From Bacillota bacterium (GTDB lineage: Bacteria > Bacillota > DTU065): 63,426 nt of DNA. Shown one piece after another: positions 43,872 to 53,124 of this stretch. Made by a program: the position numbers and the translations under genes. Within the stretch, counting starts at the first letter, position 1. Every line of letters starts with the position of its first letter. The stretch is taken from positions 1 to 63,426 of the forward strand of contig JAHDNZ010000007.1 of the NCBI GenBank assembly GCA_018435125.1. Direction: 5' to 3'. The notes beneath the pieces were generated by a model, which had not been told where the DNA came from, did no database searches, and saw nothing but the letters and a program-made list of their open reading frames with translations.

Positions 43872-44792
43872 TTATATGGCAAGCCAAATATTAAAAAGAT
43901 AACCGGACATGACAGCAAATAGCAAAGAAACTAACAGATAAAAGAGGAAAAAGTACCATTTAAATGTTAAAAAGACTGCGCTTACATTTGGTAGGTTTGT
44001 GGCTGGTCCGGCAATAAAGAAAGCTAAAGCGGCACTTCTGTCCATACCTAGATCGATTAGAGAACTTACTATGGGAATGGTAGCTCCTCCACAGGTATAA
44101 AAAGGAACCCCTAAAAGTGCGGCCAAAGATATACTCCAAGGTTTATCGGCACCAAAAAGGCCGGCCACTGCTTCTGGTTTTAAAAAGACTCTGACTAAGC
44201 TCGCTAGCAATAAAGCTAATAAAAAAGCTTTGCTCATATAACGGGTCATAGCACAAACCGTAGGCCAGAAGGCCTTGGATTTTGGCATCTTTAGAGCTTG
44301 GTTTTTTCTAAGGACAGAGCGCTTAAAAAGCAATTCTGCCAAAAGACCGGCTAAAATACCGATTAAAATTGTGGCCACTAAACGTGCCAGAGCCATTTCA
44401 AGGCCTAGGCCTCTTAGAGTTAGAATAAAGATAGTGGGATTCATTAACGGAGTACTGATAACAAAAGCTGAAACAGCTCCGAGGGGAAAACCTAGGCTAA
44501 GAAGAGCTCCGGCAAAGGGTATTAAGGCATAGCTAGACAAAGGAGAGATTGCACCAAGCAATGAAGCGATAATTATACCGCTGATTTTGTTAAAGCAAAG
44601 AAGCTTTCCCAGCTTTTTAGGGGTAAGGTAGATGGCCAGTAGAGCACTAAACAAAATGCTTAAAAAGATATAGGGAAGATATTGCCAAAGCAATTGAAAA
44701 AAGACTAAAATAATTTTAAACCACTTATAGTCAGCGAGTTTATCTATATAGTAAGCTAGGTAATCTAAAAACGATGAATGGCTGACATACAT
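43872..44792 (-). CDS. Permease of the SO_0444/ArsP (DUF318) type
   Basis: A 306-aa membrane protein with about eight helices in two halves. It has the family's characteristic repeated motif, PLSSYALIPFAGALLSLGFP and STPLMNPTIFIL in the first half and GVPFYTCGGATIPIVSSLID with AGPATNLPNVSAV in the second. Relatives export metal(loid)s or organoarsenicals using a conserved Cys; here the Cys in YTCGG is kept. It is in the middle of the minus-strand operon, 13 nt before DUF362. The substrate is not known and could be a metal needed or released by its exported partner. Confidence 0.85.
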   Translation of the reverse strand: MYVSHSSFLDYLAYYIDKLADYKWFKIILVFFQLLWQYLPYIFLSILFSALLAIYLTPKKLGKLLCFNKISGIIIASLLGAISPLSSYALIPFAGALLSLGFPLGAVSAFVISTPLMNPTIFILTLRGLGLEMALARLVATILIGILAGLLAELLFKRSVLRKNQALKMPKSKAFWPTVCAMTRYMSKAFLLALLLASLVRVFLKPEAVAGLFGADKPWSISLAALLGVPFYTCGGATIPIVSSLIDLGMDRSAALAFFIAGPATNLPNVSAVFLTFKWYFFLFYLLVSLLFAVMSGYLFNIWLAI

Positions 44793-44843
44793 CTTTAATC
44801 CCCCCCAAAAAAAGGATTAAAGATAGGTAACCAATATCCTTCT

Positions 44844-45122
44844 TTAAGGAGATTCAATAGCAAACTGAATAGTTTCATCCCAGTTGCCCTCACCATCGTG
44901 GAAGGTGAGATTAAGTAACTTTTGAGGGAGGACTGCAATATTTATTGTCCAGCCATGATCTGGCCAAAGGTGCATTGGCAGATCAAATACTTCCTCCCAG
45001 TTAACAGCACCATAACCACCGTGGATGCGCATTATTTTAGCTTTGTCTCCCACCTGACCCTGGTAGATAATAGTAAGTAGTAGATAAGCCTCGGGTTTGG
45101 CAGGATGAATCTTTATTTCCAT
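44844..45122 (-). CDS. Stand-alone CBM25-like starch-binding domain
   Basis: A 92-aa protein that is only one domain: IIYQGQVGDKAKIMRIHGGY, GAVNWEEVFDLPMH, WTINIAVLPQKLLNLTFHDG and EGNWDETIQF. This is the layout of a family 25-type carbohydrate-binding module (IHYG..W, then FNDG.GNWDNN in the reference). No signal peptide is present, so it is probably cytosolic, where it could bind glycogen or another alpha-glucan. GGAGGTG precedes the ATG. It leads the minus-strand operon with the permease 51 nt downstream. Confidence 0.75.
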   Translation of the reverse strand: MEIKIHPAKPEAYLLLTIIYQGQVGDKAKIMRIHGGYGAVNWEEVFDLPMHLWPDHGWTINIAVLPQKLLNLTFHDGEGNWDETIQFAIESP

Positions 45123-45245
45123 AAATAAACACCTCCACAGATAGTGTTACCTAAAATAATTGTTATAGACATTTTGGCAGGAGTATGAGCTAGCAGATGA
45201 GAAACATTTCTTTGGAAGTAAAAAAGAGAAAGGCGGTTATGAGTA

Positions 45246-46220
45246 ATTAAGACATATTTAAAAGATCTAACAGTAGGTCAAAAGATAGATGATATTTTTG
45301 TTGTGACTCAAAAGCAGATGGTTCCTTACAACAATAAACCCAATGAATACTATCTTAAGTTTATCCTGAAAGATGCTTCAGGCGAATTAGCCGGAAGGGT
45401 TTGGCAGGGTGTTTATTCATTGAATGACTTAATGGCTGATGGTTACCCTGTTAGAATAAAGGGTTCGGTAGTAGAGTTTAAAAGTGCTTTACAAATCAAT
45501 GTTGATGATGTTTTACCTGTAAGCCCGGATGAAGTAGACGCCAAAGATTTTATTCCGGAAGGCCCCTATTCAAAGGCCGAGCTGGGAAAACGCTTGGATA
45601 CTATAATAGAAACACTACCTAAAAGTCCGGGATTGAGTTTTTTAAGAAAAGTTTTTAATAATGAGAGAATCCGTACTAACTATCTCTTGTGGCCTGCAGC
45701 TACCTCAATTCATCATAGCTGGCTTGGTGGCTTGGCACAACACAGTCTGGAAGTAGCCGAGCAGTGTCAGTTTTTGGCCAAAACCTATAAACTTTCACTA
45801 GGCCTTGTCACCGTGGGAGCTCTTTTACACGATATTGGCAAATTAAAAGAGTATAGTTTTACTGGAGCAGCATTTACTCTTACCGATGAAGGTAGACTCA
45901 ATGGGCATATGCAGCTAGGTATCGAAATGCTTTATCCTTATTTAGATGAACTACCGGTACTCGAGGCGGCTCAAATTAAACATATTATTCTTTCTCATCA
46001 CGGTAAAAAAGAATGGGGTTCGCCTGTACTGCCACAAACTTTAGAGGCGTATGCTGTCCATTTAGCTGATTATACTTCAGCCAAGTTAGTCAGGGTACAA
46101 ACTGTTTTAGAAGGAGTTACTTCCGGTTGGTCTGATTATGATAGATTCTTAGAAACCAGCATTTTTACGGGTGAAGCGAACCAGAAAGGTACTAACAGTC
46201 TTTTTGATGATCTCGAATAG
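45246..46220 (+). CDS. YhaM-type 3'-5' exoribonuclease (OB-fold plus HD domain)
   Basis: The protein trims RNA 3' ends. It has an OB-fold nucleic-acid domain (about 1-110) and an HD domain (about 125-310; THEF of HHSWLGGLAQHSLEV and GALLHDIGKLKEY, later HHGKKEWGSP) as in Bacillus YhaM (314 aa). Family similarity (KTYLKDLTVGQKIDDIFVVT) begins in frame at an ATT codon at 45246, preceded by AAAGGCGG. No ATG, GTG or TTG is available until the GTG at 45303, which would cut off the first OB strand; an ATG at 45239 is in another frame. So this is either a rare AUU start or a one-base frameshift near the start. It is followed 11 nt later by a sugar isomerase gene. Confidence 0.85.
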   Translation: MKTYLKDLTVGQKIDDIFVVTQKQMVPYNNKPNEYYLKFILKDASGELAGRVWQGVYSLNDLMADGYPVRIKGSVVEFKSALQINVDDVLPVSPDEVDAKDFIPEGPYSKAELGKRLDTIIETLPKSPGLSFLRKVFNNERIRTNYLLWPAATSIHHSWLGGLAQHSLEVAEQCQFLAKTYKLSLGLVTVGALLHDIGKLKEYSFTGAAFTLTDEGRLNGHMQLGIEMLYPYLDELPVLEAAQIKHIILSHHGKKEWGSPVLPQTLEAYAVHLADYTSAKLVRVQTVLEGVTSGWSDYDRFLETSIFTGEANQKGTNSLFDDLE

Positions 46221-46231
46221 AGGTGTAATTA

Positions 46232-47020
46232 ATGAGAATAGCACTAAACACTCTTGTCTTAAAAAACTATTCTGCGCTCGAGGCTATTCAAGCAGCTAAA
46301 CCCTTTGGAGCCATAGAAATAAACGGCAGACATCTCCCACCAGATACACCTCTGGATATAGCTCAAAGTATACTAAAAGACTTCGAGGTTATTGGTATTG
46401 GAGCCTATACCGGTGGTTTTACCACCGGAGATCATAAGCTAATCATAGCTGAACTGGAAAAATATGTGGCTATAGCTCAGGTGGTTAAAGCTAAAGGCAT
46501 TAGAATTTATCCAGGTGCTCCAGGAAGCGCTCAGGCGACAAAAGAAGAATATAAAAGGGCTGTAATGGGTCTTAAAAAGGCAGCTCAAATTGCTGCCCCG
46601 ATTAAGCTTTATTTTGAACTACATCATAATGATCTAGCCGATAGTGCTAAAAGTGCGGTAAGATTAATTAACGATATTGAGTTTGAGAATCTTGGTCTCA
46701 TTTTAGATCCGGCCAATATGTATATTGCCAATCAAGATTATCTGGCAGAAGCTTTGCATACTTTAGGTTCTTATCTTAGCCTAGTGCATATGAAAGATAT
46801 AAAAAGACTTGAAAAAGATGAACCAGGTGCTATTTGTATCGATGGGGTTTACTACTTACACAAACTTTTAGGTACTGGTGATCTACAATTAGAAGCTTTA
46901 CTGACTAACCTCAAAGAGATTGGCTATCAAGGTTACCTATCTCTTGAATACCACGGTGAGGATGCGGATTTTAACACGGTTTTACGAGAAGCTGCTTGGC
47001 TTAGAGAAAGATTAAAGTAG
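46232..47020 (+). CDS. Sugar phosphate isomerase/epimerase (xylose-isomerase-like TIM barrel)
   Basis: A 262-aa AP-endonuclease-2-like TIM barrel. The core strands are readable (GAIEINGRHLPPD, GIGAYTGGF, IRIYPGAPGS, LYFELHHND, LGLILDPANMY, LVHMKDIKR, GYLSLEYHGED), with metal-ligand Glu, Asp and His residues in ELHHN, DPANM and EYHG. Relatives isomerise or dehydrate sugars and inositols. AGAGGTG precedes the ATG and YhaM ends 11 nt upstream, so the two are probably co-transcribed. The Gfo/Idh/MocA oxidoreductase that follows 153 nt later is a common functional partner. Confidence 0.88.
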   Translation: MRIALNTLVLKNYSALEAIQAAKPFGAIEINGRHLPPDTPLDIAQSILKDFEVIGIGAYTGGFTTGDHKLIIAELEKYVAIAQVVKAKGIRIYPGAPGSAQATKEEYKRAVMGLKKAAQIAAPIKLYFELHHNDLADSAKSAVRLINDIEFENLGLILDPANMYIANQDYLAEALHTLGSYLSLVHMKDIKRLEKDEPGAICIDGVYYLHKLLGTGDLQLEALLTNLKEIGYQGYLSLEYHGEDADFNTVLREAAWLRERLK

Positions 47021-47173
47021 TTAGGAATATTGCCTTAGAAGCCTTTAACCTAGCTTTTTAAGGAGTTTGTTTTTAGGTAAATGCTTAATGAAACTGCTAT
47101 ATTTTAGCAGGACAGCGGTTTCATTGCGAGAATAAAATAATGATGGCTAATAACAGGAGGTTGAAAAAAAGAG

Positions 47174-48187
47174 ATGTCTAAAAAGATCAAAATCGGCGTA
47201 ATAGGCGCCGGAGCAATTGCTGAGCATGCACATTTGAATGGTTATTCGTTAATACCAGAACTCTGCGAAATCAGAGCTATTTGTGATGTAAATAAAGCTC
47301 GTGCAGAAGAGATGGCAGCTAAATTTAAGATTCCCGAGGTATATACAGATCACAAAGAGATGCTTTTAAAAGCCGATATCGATGCAGTATCTGTCTGTAC
47401 ACCAAATAAATTCCATGCACCACAAACTATTGATGCCTGTAATGCCGGAAAGCATGTTCTGTGCGAAAAACCTATGGCTACAAGTATCAAAGAGTGCGAA
47501 GAGATGATTGAAGCTGCAGTAAGAAACAATATCCAATTGATGGTTGGTTTTACCCACAGATTCTATAACTACAATCAAAAGGCCAGAAAACTAATTCTAG
47601 AAGGCGTTATTGGCAAACCATTTATGATCAGAGTCCGTTTTGCCCATGAAGGTCCATATATTTCATGGCCTGCCAAAAGCAACTGGTTTTTTAATAAAGA
47701 AATGGCCGGTGGCGGTGCATTACTTGATATGGGTATTCATGCTCTCGATATTATGCGTTTTCTTGTAGGAGATATTAAAGATATATCTGCCAATATCAAT
47801 ACCTTGGTGCGTACCATTGAAGTCGAAGATAATGCTGTTTGTTCCGTTAATTTTGAAAATGGCGCTATGGGTTATCTGGAAGTTGGCTGGTCTTCCAAAG
47901 CCGGTGTTTTAGGTATTGAAGTCTATGGTGAAGACGGTTCTATGGTTATAGACTATTCAACACCTCTTAAGATCTATATTGATAAGAAAAAAGCTATCGG
48001 TGGTCCGGGTTGGGTTGAGCTTAAAGACTGTACCGGTGGTGGATGGGATGCCGAGATGAAAGCTTTTGTAGAGGCTCTTCTCAATAACGAGCCGGTACCT
48101 GTTAACGGTTTTGACGGCTTAAAAGGTGTTAAACTAGCCACAGCTGCCTACAAATCCAACGCAGAGGGAATCAAAGTTACCCTTTAA
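47174..48187 (+). CDS. Gfo/Idh/MocA-family oxidoreductase
   Basis: A 337-aa NAD(P)-dependent sugar or inositol dehydrogenase-like enzyme. The Rossmann motif GVIGAGAIAEHAH opens the protein, followed by VCTPNKFHA and the family signature CEKPMATS near residue 98. The substrate domain has GGGALLDMGIHALDIMRFL with the catalytic-type H. AGGAGG precedes the ATG. The neighbouring TIM-barrel isomerase suggests a shared sugar or polyol pathway. The substrate cannot be read. Confidence 0.92.
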   Translation: MSKKIKIGVIGAGAIAEHAHLNGYSLIPELCEIRAICDVNKARAEEMAAKFKIPEVYTDHKEMLLKADIDAVSVCTPNKFHAPQTIDACNAGKHVLCEKPMATSIKECEEMIEAAVRNNIQLMVGFTHRFYNYNQKARKLILEGVIGKPFMIRVRFAHEGPYISWPAKSNWFFNKEMAGGGALLDMGIHALDIMRFLVGDIKDISANINTLVRTIEVEDNAVCSVNFENGAMGYLEVGWSSKAGVLGIEVYGEDGSMVIDYSTPLKIYIDKKKAIGGPGWVELKDCTGGGWDAEMKAFVEALLNNEPVPVNGFDGLKGVKLATAAYKSNAEGIKVTL

Positions 48188-48247
48188 GATCTTAATTAAA
48201 TTGGATTTAATAGGTATATAAAAAAGCCACTATATTAGAGGTATATC

Positions 48248-48283
48248 TAGCGGAGGGAAAAAAGGCCCTCCGCTAATTTTTTT
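48248..48283 (+). terminator. Terminator after the oxidoreductase gene
   Basis: TAGCGGAGGG / CCCTCCGCTA with an 8-nt loop and a T-run. Nothing else is recognisable between here and the hairpin at 48526. Confidence 0.92.
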
Positions 48284-48525
48284 AGTCTGTTCTATAGAAA
48301 AAAGAAGAAAATTTTTAGATGTGTCAATATCTAGGCCTAAGTTTACGGGAGTTAGTAAAAAGCTCAGTTTGTAGTCAGGCTATTTGTAAATACCAATAAG
48401 AAATGTACTAACTATCTCTTTTCAACTTGCTTAGTGAAGAAAGAATCGTTACTCTAGCTAGACAAACACAGGCAGAATAGAAAAAGGCTGCCTCATTCTA
48501 CCCATGTTGCTAAGGAGTAAATTAA

Positions 48526-48548
48526 GGAGGGGGTAACTAACCCCCTCC
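48526..48548 (-). terminator. Hairpin at the 3' end of the lipoprotein gene
   Basis: GGAGGGGG-T / A-CCCCCTCC with a 5-nt loop, about 50 nt past the lipoprotein stop on the minus strand; followed in that direction by TTAATTT. Confidence 0.7.
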
Positions 48549-48596
48549 TATTAATACATACCAAGTGCTAGGCTTTAACGTTCCGCTAGTGATATT

Positions 48597-50522
48597 TCAT
48601 TTTGCGGGAGAACAGTTAGCAGCAAAGTAGATTGTGGACCAGCTTACATAGGAACCAGCCTGGTCATCATAGATACCATCCCAGTAACCTGCCGAACCTA
48701 CAGACTGACCATCACCATTGGTATCTCCACCTCTAGAGTCATCGCTAAAGGCAGTAAAAACAACCGAGGGGTGGACTAAATTGGTTCCGTAGATTGTAAA
48801 AGAGGTATCTCTAACAAATTTAAGAATGGCACTACTACCTAAAGTGAGCTTACCGGTTTTCGCGATTTCTAAACCTGCTTCTATAACATATGGTACAGCT
48901 GTGTCAAGCCAATTTGTTTGTTCTTCTACGGTAAAACAGTCTTCTGCAACAAAAATACCATTTTTTGTATTGGTAATACTGCTATTTTTGGGATCAGAAA
49001 AGCGATTACCAAGTCCAGTTGTGACTAGATCATTTATAACTAAAGGTTTAATATTACCAAAGAAGGTGCAGGAGTTAATTTCAGTAGCCAGAGCTTTACT
49101 TGCATTTAGAGCGCCTACGTTGGCCCCATTTGAATAGGCGAAAGTGCAATTATTTAGTTTAGCATTGCTAAAGTAAAGGTTTAAGACCCCATCATAACTA
49201 CCGTCGCTACCACCATACATAAAATAACAATAGCTAAATTCATTGGTAAGATTTGGAGATTGATAAAGAGTAATATTTCTCCAATTAGCAGCAGCAGGTG
49301 TAGTATTGCTTCCGTCTCCGTTTGTATCGCTGAGAATGTCATGCAGGAGTGAAGTGAAGTAAATAGGTTTATCGGCGGTACCATTGGCTTTCAGAGAGCC
49401 TCTTACATTAATATCGACATTTTGACCAAATTTACATACTACTCCGGGAGATAACGTAAGAGTAGCATTTTGGTCAATTACAAAGCTGTTCATAAATACA
49501 AAGGGAACTTCGGTTTCTGCCCAGGAAATGGCTGTACTTATGGGACTGTAAGTAATAAAGTAGACACCGTTTTGAGTATTTTTTTCGGTTGTTTTTTCCG
49601 GGTTGTGGAAAGTGTTGGAGTCATCAATGTTAATATTTGCCCCTATGGTAAGAGGTTTAATGTTATTGTGGAAAACTGTGTTTCTAACAAAAGAACCATC
49701 TAAAGCAGATCCAAGGTCTAGAGCAGATGTGGAACTGCTGTTGTTATAGGCAAAGAGGCAGTTATTTATTTCTGCTTTAGCTTGATAAGCTCCCAGAGCG
49801 GCATCATAGGAAGAAGTATTACCGGCATATAGGAAATGACAGTAATTAAAGGTAGAAAGTCTTGCTTCATCTAGTTCAATACCTACCCAATCTCCGGCAC
49901 GAGGGGTTGAATTTGCACCATCTTTGTTAGTATCTCCACCGTGGTAATCATCACGCGAAGAGGTAAAGAAAATAGGTTTATCGGAGGTGCCATTGGCAGT
50001 TATAGAACCAGCTAAATCAACAAAAAGCTTGGCACCTTCTTTGAACTTAACAATGGCACCGGCTTCAATTGTTAAGGTGGAACTTAAGTTTATACTGTTT
50101 AACAAATAGATTTTATTAGCTTCAAAGGTAGTTGGAGTAGTGATGTTCTGCTCAACAGCAATATAGCCTGGGTCGGCTGTAACGTTTATATTCCAAGTAT
50201 ATTTTGTTGTAGCTTTACCATCATTAATTGATACAATAACTTGAGCAGTTCCGGCAGTTGCTGGAGCAGTCCAGGTTACGGAGGTGCCGGATTGACTGCT
50301 TAAAGCTCCTTTCGTGGCACTCCAAGCATAATTGATACGGTCAGTATCAGGATCACTTGCGGTTACGGAAAGAACAACTGATTTACCAACTTGAACAGAA
50401 ACCGGACTATCAGGTGAGGTACTGGTAATAACAGGTGCTGAGTTAGGTTTGGGTTTGGGAAGACACCCAAAAAGTGCAAATACTATCACTAAAAAGAACA
50501 CTAACTTACTAAACCTTTTCAT
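48597..50522 (-). CDS. Surface lipoprotein with Ig-like domain and beta-helix blocks
   Basis: A 641-aa exported lipoprotein: the lipobox ALFGC places the lipidated Cys at residue 20, followed by a PKPKPN linker, a PKD/Ig-like domain (about 30-118; VSVQVGKSVVLSVTASDPD, YAWSATKG, VIVSINDG) and three beta-helix blocks. Each block carries an Asp-rich, Ca-binding-like loop (GGDTNKDGANSTP, LSDTNGDGSNTTP and GGDTNGDGQSVG) before a GxW turn, suggesting three homologous repeats of about 170 residues. The role is probably binding of a surface or environmental glycan. The ATG follows TGGAGGG. A single gene with its own terminator; the shorter helix protein at 41505 looks related. Confidence 0.86.
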   Translation of the reverse strand: MKRFSKLVFFLVIVFALFGCLPKPKPNSAPVITSTSPDSPVSVQVGKSVVLSVTASDPDTDRINYAWSATKGALSSQSGTSVTWTAPATAGTAQVIVSINDGKATTKYTWNINVTADPGYIAVEQNITTPTTFEANKIYLLNSINLSSTLTIEAGAIVKFKEGAKLFVDLAGSITANGTSDKPIFFTSSRDDYHGGDTNKDGANSTPRAGDWVGIELDEARLSTFNYCHFLYAGNTSSYDAALGAYQAKAEINNCLFAYNNSSSTSALDLGSALDGSFVRNTVFHNNIKPLTIGANINIDDSNTFHNPEKTTEKNTQNGVYFITYSPISTAISWAETEVPFVFMNSFVIDQNATLTLSPGVVCKFGQNVDINVRGSLKANGTADKPIYFTSLLHDILSDTNGDGSNTTPAAANWRNITLYQSPNLTNEFSYCYFMYGGSDGSYDGVLNLYFSNAKLNNCTFAYSNGANVGALNASKALATEINSCTFFGNIKPLVINDLVTTGLGNRFSDPKNSSITNTKNGIFVAEDCFTVEEQTNWLDTAVPYVIEAGLEIAKTGKLTLGSSAILKFVRDTSFTIYGTNLVHPSVVFTAFSDDSRGGDTNGDGQSVGSAGYWDGIYDDQAGSYVSWSTIYFAANCSPAK

Positions 50523-50731
50523 ACTAACCCTCCATTTGATTAAAATAATGATACTGCTCTCTCCAAAAATATTATTACATAATATTCACAAAATTGTAAA
50601 GCATATATAAATTAGAATGGGAGCAAAGAATTATAAAACATATGAATCTAAGATACAATGTAAAATGTGAAATGATTCTAATAGAAAAGACAACTCATTT
50701 TAATACTATTCACTTAATTTGCTAGACTAGC

Positions 50732-50849
50732 TATAAGATACTATGAAGAGGGTTGTCTTAATATGACTGCCAATGTCCACTTAGAAAGTGGCGTTTAGAG
50801 AGAAAACAGAGCAGAAAAAGAGAAGCTCTTGATGGCTTCTCTTTTTTTG
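50732..50849 (+). other. Possible small transcript with its own terminator
   Basis: Between two minus-strand genes, a plus-strand unit ends in a very strong terminator (AAAAAGAGAAGC / GCTTCTCTTTTT at 50815-50849). Upstream are a CCACTT..AAGTGG stem, a TATAAG-like -10 near 50732 and an 11-codon frame (50763-50798, MTANVHLESGV). No known family is recognised. It could be a small RNA, a leader remnant, or just the minus-strand histidine-kinase terminator read backwards. Confidence 0.35.
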
Positions 50850-50944
50850 TTACTAGTCGTTTTTCACGTGACTAATATTTTTGCTGAAACCAATTTCAGG
50901 TACATTTACAAAAAGGCTTTGCTGAATATGGACAATTTGTTTTT

Positions 50945-52300
50945 TTAGGTATTGATTTTGGGAATTATAAAGCTAAATTGTACGCCACCTGCAATATTTT
51001 TAACTTCTATTTTGCCGCCATGAGCTTCTATATAAGCTTTGGCAATGGATAATCCTAAACCAGAGCCACTTTTATCTCTAGTTCTAGCAGGATCTGTTTT
51101 GTAAAAACGATTAAATAAATGCTCCAAATCTGCTGCTGGTATATGTGGACCGGAATTAGTGATTGTAAACAAAACATCATTATCTTTTTCGGTTACAATG
51201 AGAGAAATACGACCGTTATTGGCATAACGAAAAGCGTTAGAGATTATGTTAATCAGTATTTGTCTTAACCTGTTTTTATCAACTATTAAATCAAGATCCG
51301 GATATATAAAATCCAGTTTGATATTTTCTAATTCAGCTTCGGCTTCGAAGTTTAGACGTAGATCAGATAAGAGTTCGCTTAGATTTTCTAAAGTTAAATT
51401 CAATTTAAGTTCCCCGGCTTCTGCCAAGCCAATTTCCTGGAGTTCACGTACTAAAGAGGTAAGCCTGATTATTTCATCATTAAGCGAAGCGATTCGCAAA
51501 GGAGTTGGTTTTATAGCACCTAACTGCATACCCTCAAGATTACCGCGAAGTATAGCCAGAGGAGTTCGCAGTTCATGGGCAACATCATTAAAAAGGTTTT
51601 GTCTGGCTCTTTCATTAGCAGCTAATTTTTGTACCATCTTATTAAAAGCTTCGGCTAGTTGAGCTAGTTCATCGTTGCCATTAACCGGCACCAGAGAATT
51701 AAAATTTCCTTTAATGAGGTCTGTGGTAGCAGTGTTTAAGGCTTGGATACGCTTGATTAGATCATAAGAAAGTAAAAGACCAATACTAAGGGCAATAAGA
51801 GAGGCAAAGATACCACTAATCCAGGAGACTCTTTTTAGAGAGGCATTAAATGATTCTCTAAGTGAAGCTATTTTACTTAAAGCCGGTGTTTCAATACTTA
51901 GATAGCCAATAATATTAGAATTTACAGTAATAGGGGTAGCTTCTAGTAGCTCTTCTTTGGTAAACATGGTTTTGGTATTATCAGAATCATAATAAACAGT
52001 ACCCAGATTATCGGCAACTATTATTCTTTCTTGGTTAAACTGAGCTCCATGACTCATCATACCTCGACCACCTCTAAATCCTAGTGGTTTGAGGTATAAA
52101 ACAAAATCCCAGCCAAGGTTCTGATAGCTTTCAGCAGCCCAGAGAGCGAGAGCTTCTTCACGAGCACCTTTTTCTTGTCTTAAATAGGAATTGAAACTTT
52201 TTAGAGTCAGATATGAGGCTATGGTTCCATATAAGATGGTAGTTAAAAGAGAGATACTTAAAACAACCGCCAATATTTTTACAGCCAGTTTGCTTTTCAT
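50945..52300 (-). CDS. Two-component sensor histidine kinase
   Basis: A 451-aa membrane kinase: helix 1 (about 8-30), an extracellular sensor region with an unusual RGGRGMMSHGAQF stretch, helix 2 (about 160-182), HAMP (about 183-235), HisKA with the phospho-acceptor in DVAHELRTPLAILRG, and HATPase with ANAFRYAN (N box), ITNSGPHI and SGLGLSIAKAYIEAHGG. It overlaps its response-regulator gene by 4 nt. The adjacent DUF2680-like secreted protein is a possible signal or target. The stimulus is unknown. Confidence 0.93.
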   Translation of the reverse strand: MKSKLAVKILAVVLSISLLTTILYGTIASYLTLKSFNSYLRQEKGAREEALALWAAESYQNLGWDFVLYLKPLGFRGGRGMMSHGAQFNQERIIVADNLGTVYYDSDNTKTMFTKEELLEATPITVNSNIIGYLSIETPALSKIASLRESFNASLKRVSWISGIFASLIALSIGLLLSYDLIKRIQALNTATTDLIKGNFNSLVPVNGNDELAQLAEAFNKMVQKLAANERARQNLFNDVAHELRTPLAILRGNLEGMQLGAIKPTPLRIASLNDEIIRLTSLVRELQEIGLAEAGELKLNLTLENLSELLSDLRLNFEAEAELENIKLDFIYPDLDLIVDKNRLRQILINIISNAFRYANNGRISLIVTEKDNDVLFTITNSGPHIPAADLEHLFNRFYKTDPARTRDKSGSGLGLSIAKAYIEAHGGKIEVKNIAGGVQFSFIIPKINT

Positions 52301-52974
52301 GGAGTATCACCTGTGAATTTATAGCCCACACCAAAAACGGTTTGAATGTATTGATGCTCATCCTGACTTAGCTTTTTTCTAAGGTTACTTATATGAGTAT
52401 CGATAGAGCGTTCATACCCTTCGTAAGAATCACCTAAGACAGCTTCGACCAATTGGAGTCTGGTGAATACTCTGCCGGGAGATGAAGCCAGAAGGCGAAG
52501 GATTTTAAACTCTGAAGGCGTTAGAGGTATTTCACTGCCATTTTTAAGGGCTCTGAAATTATCAGGCTCAATCACAAGATCAAGTACCGGCCATTGAGTC
52601 TGGGTTTTAGCTTTTTCCAAGCGCCTAAGTACCACTCTTATTCTTGCCGATAACTCTCTTAAGCTAAAGGGTTTGGTTAAATAGTCATCGGCCCCGAGTT
52701 CCAGACCAAGAATTTTATCTAGTTCACTTGTTTTGGCGGTTAGAAAAATAACAGGCACCTCACTTTTTTTATGAAGGTGCTTAATAACCTCAATTCCGGA
52801 GATGTCTGGAAGCATCCAGTCAAGAACAATTAGATCAAACGGTTCACTTTCCCAAAGCTTGATTCCTTCGCTACCTGTTTTAGCTGTTTTAACTGTAAAA
52901 CCCTCAATTGTTAAAAACTCAGCAATTAAAGAAAGCAGTTTTTCTTCGTCATCAATTACTAGTAGACGAGTCAT
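52297..52974 (-). CDS. OmpR/PhoB-family response regulator
   Basis: A 225-aa regulator. The receiver domain (1-120) has the acidic pair DD at 8-9, the phospho-acceptor Asp in LIVLDWMLPDISG (near 52), T in LTAKTS and K in LTKPFS. The winged-helix domain (about 130-223) shows PLTPSEFKILRLLASSPGRV and SIDTHISNLRKKL. GGAGGTGG precedes the ATG. It is the first gene of the pair with the overlapping kinase. Confidence 0.95.
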   Translation of the reverse strand: MTRLLVIDDEEKLLSLIAEFLTIEGFTVKTAKTGSEGIKLWESEPFDLIVLDWMLPDISGIEVIKHLHKKSEVPVIFLTAKTSELDKILGLELGADDYLTKPFSLRELSARIRVVLRRLEKAKTQTQWPVLDLVIEPDNFRALKNGSEIPLTPSEFKILRLLASSPGRVFTRLQLVEAVLGDSYEGYERSIDTHISNLRKKLSQDEHQYIQTVFGVGYKFTGDTP

Positions 52975-53084
52975 CCTTCCACCTCCTTAGAGCTCATTAT
53001 CCTTGATTTAAGTATCTCCTCTAGGCGGTAAAATTTTGCGTATATTAGATTAGGCTTACCTTTTCTGTCTTTGAAAGGTTAGAT

Positions 53085-53124
53085 AGAAGCGGCAGAAAAA
53101 ACTTGGTTTTCTACCGCTTCTTTT
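53085..53124 (+). terminator. Terminator hairpin that forms the intron's 5' exon
   Basis: AGAAGCGG-c-AGAAAA pairs with TTTTCT-a-CCGCTTCT and is followed by TTTT. The group II intron begins at the very next base, matching the known preference of group IIC introns for insertion after terminator stems. Confidence 0.88.
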
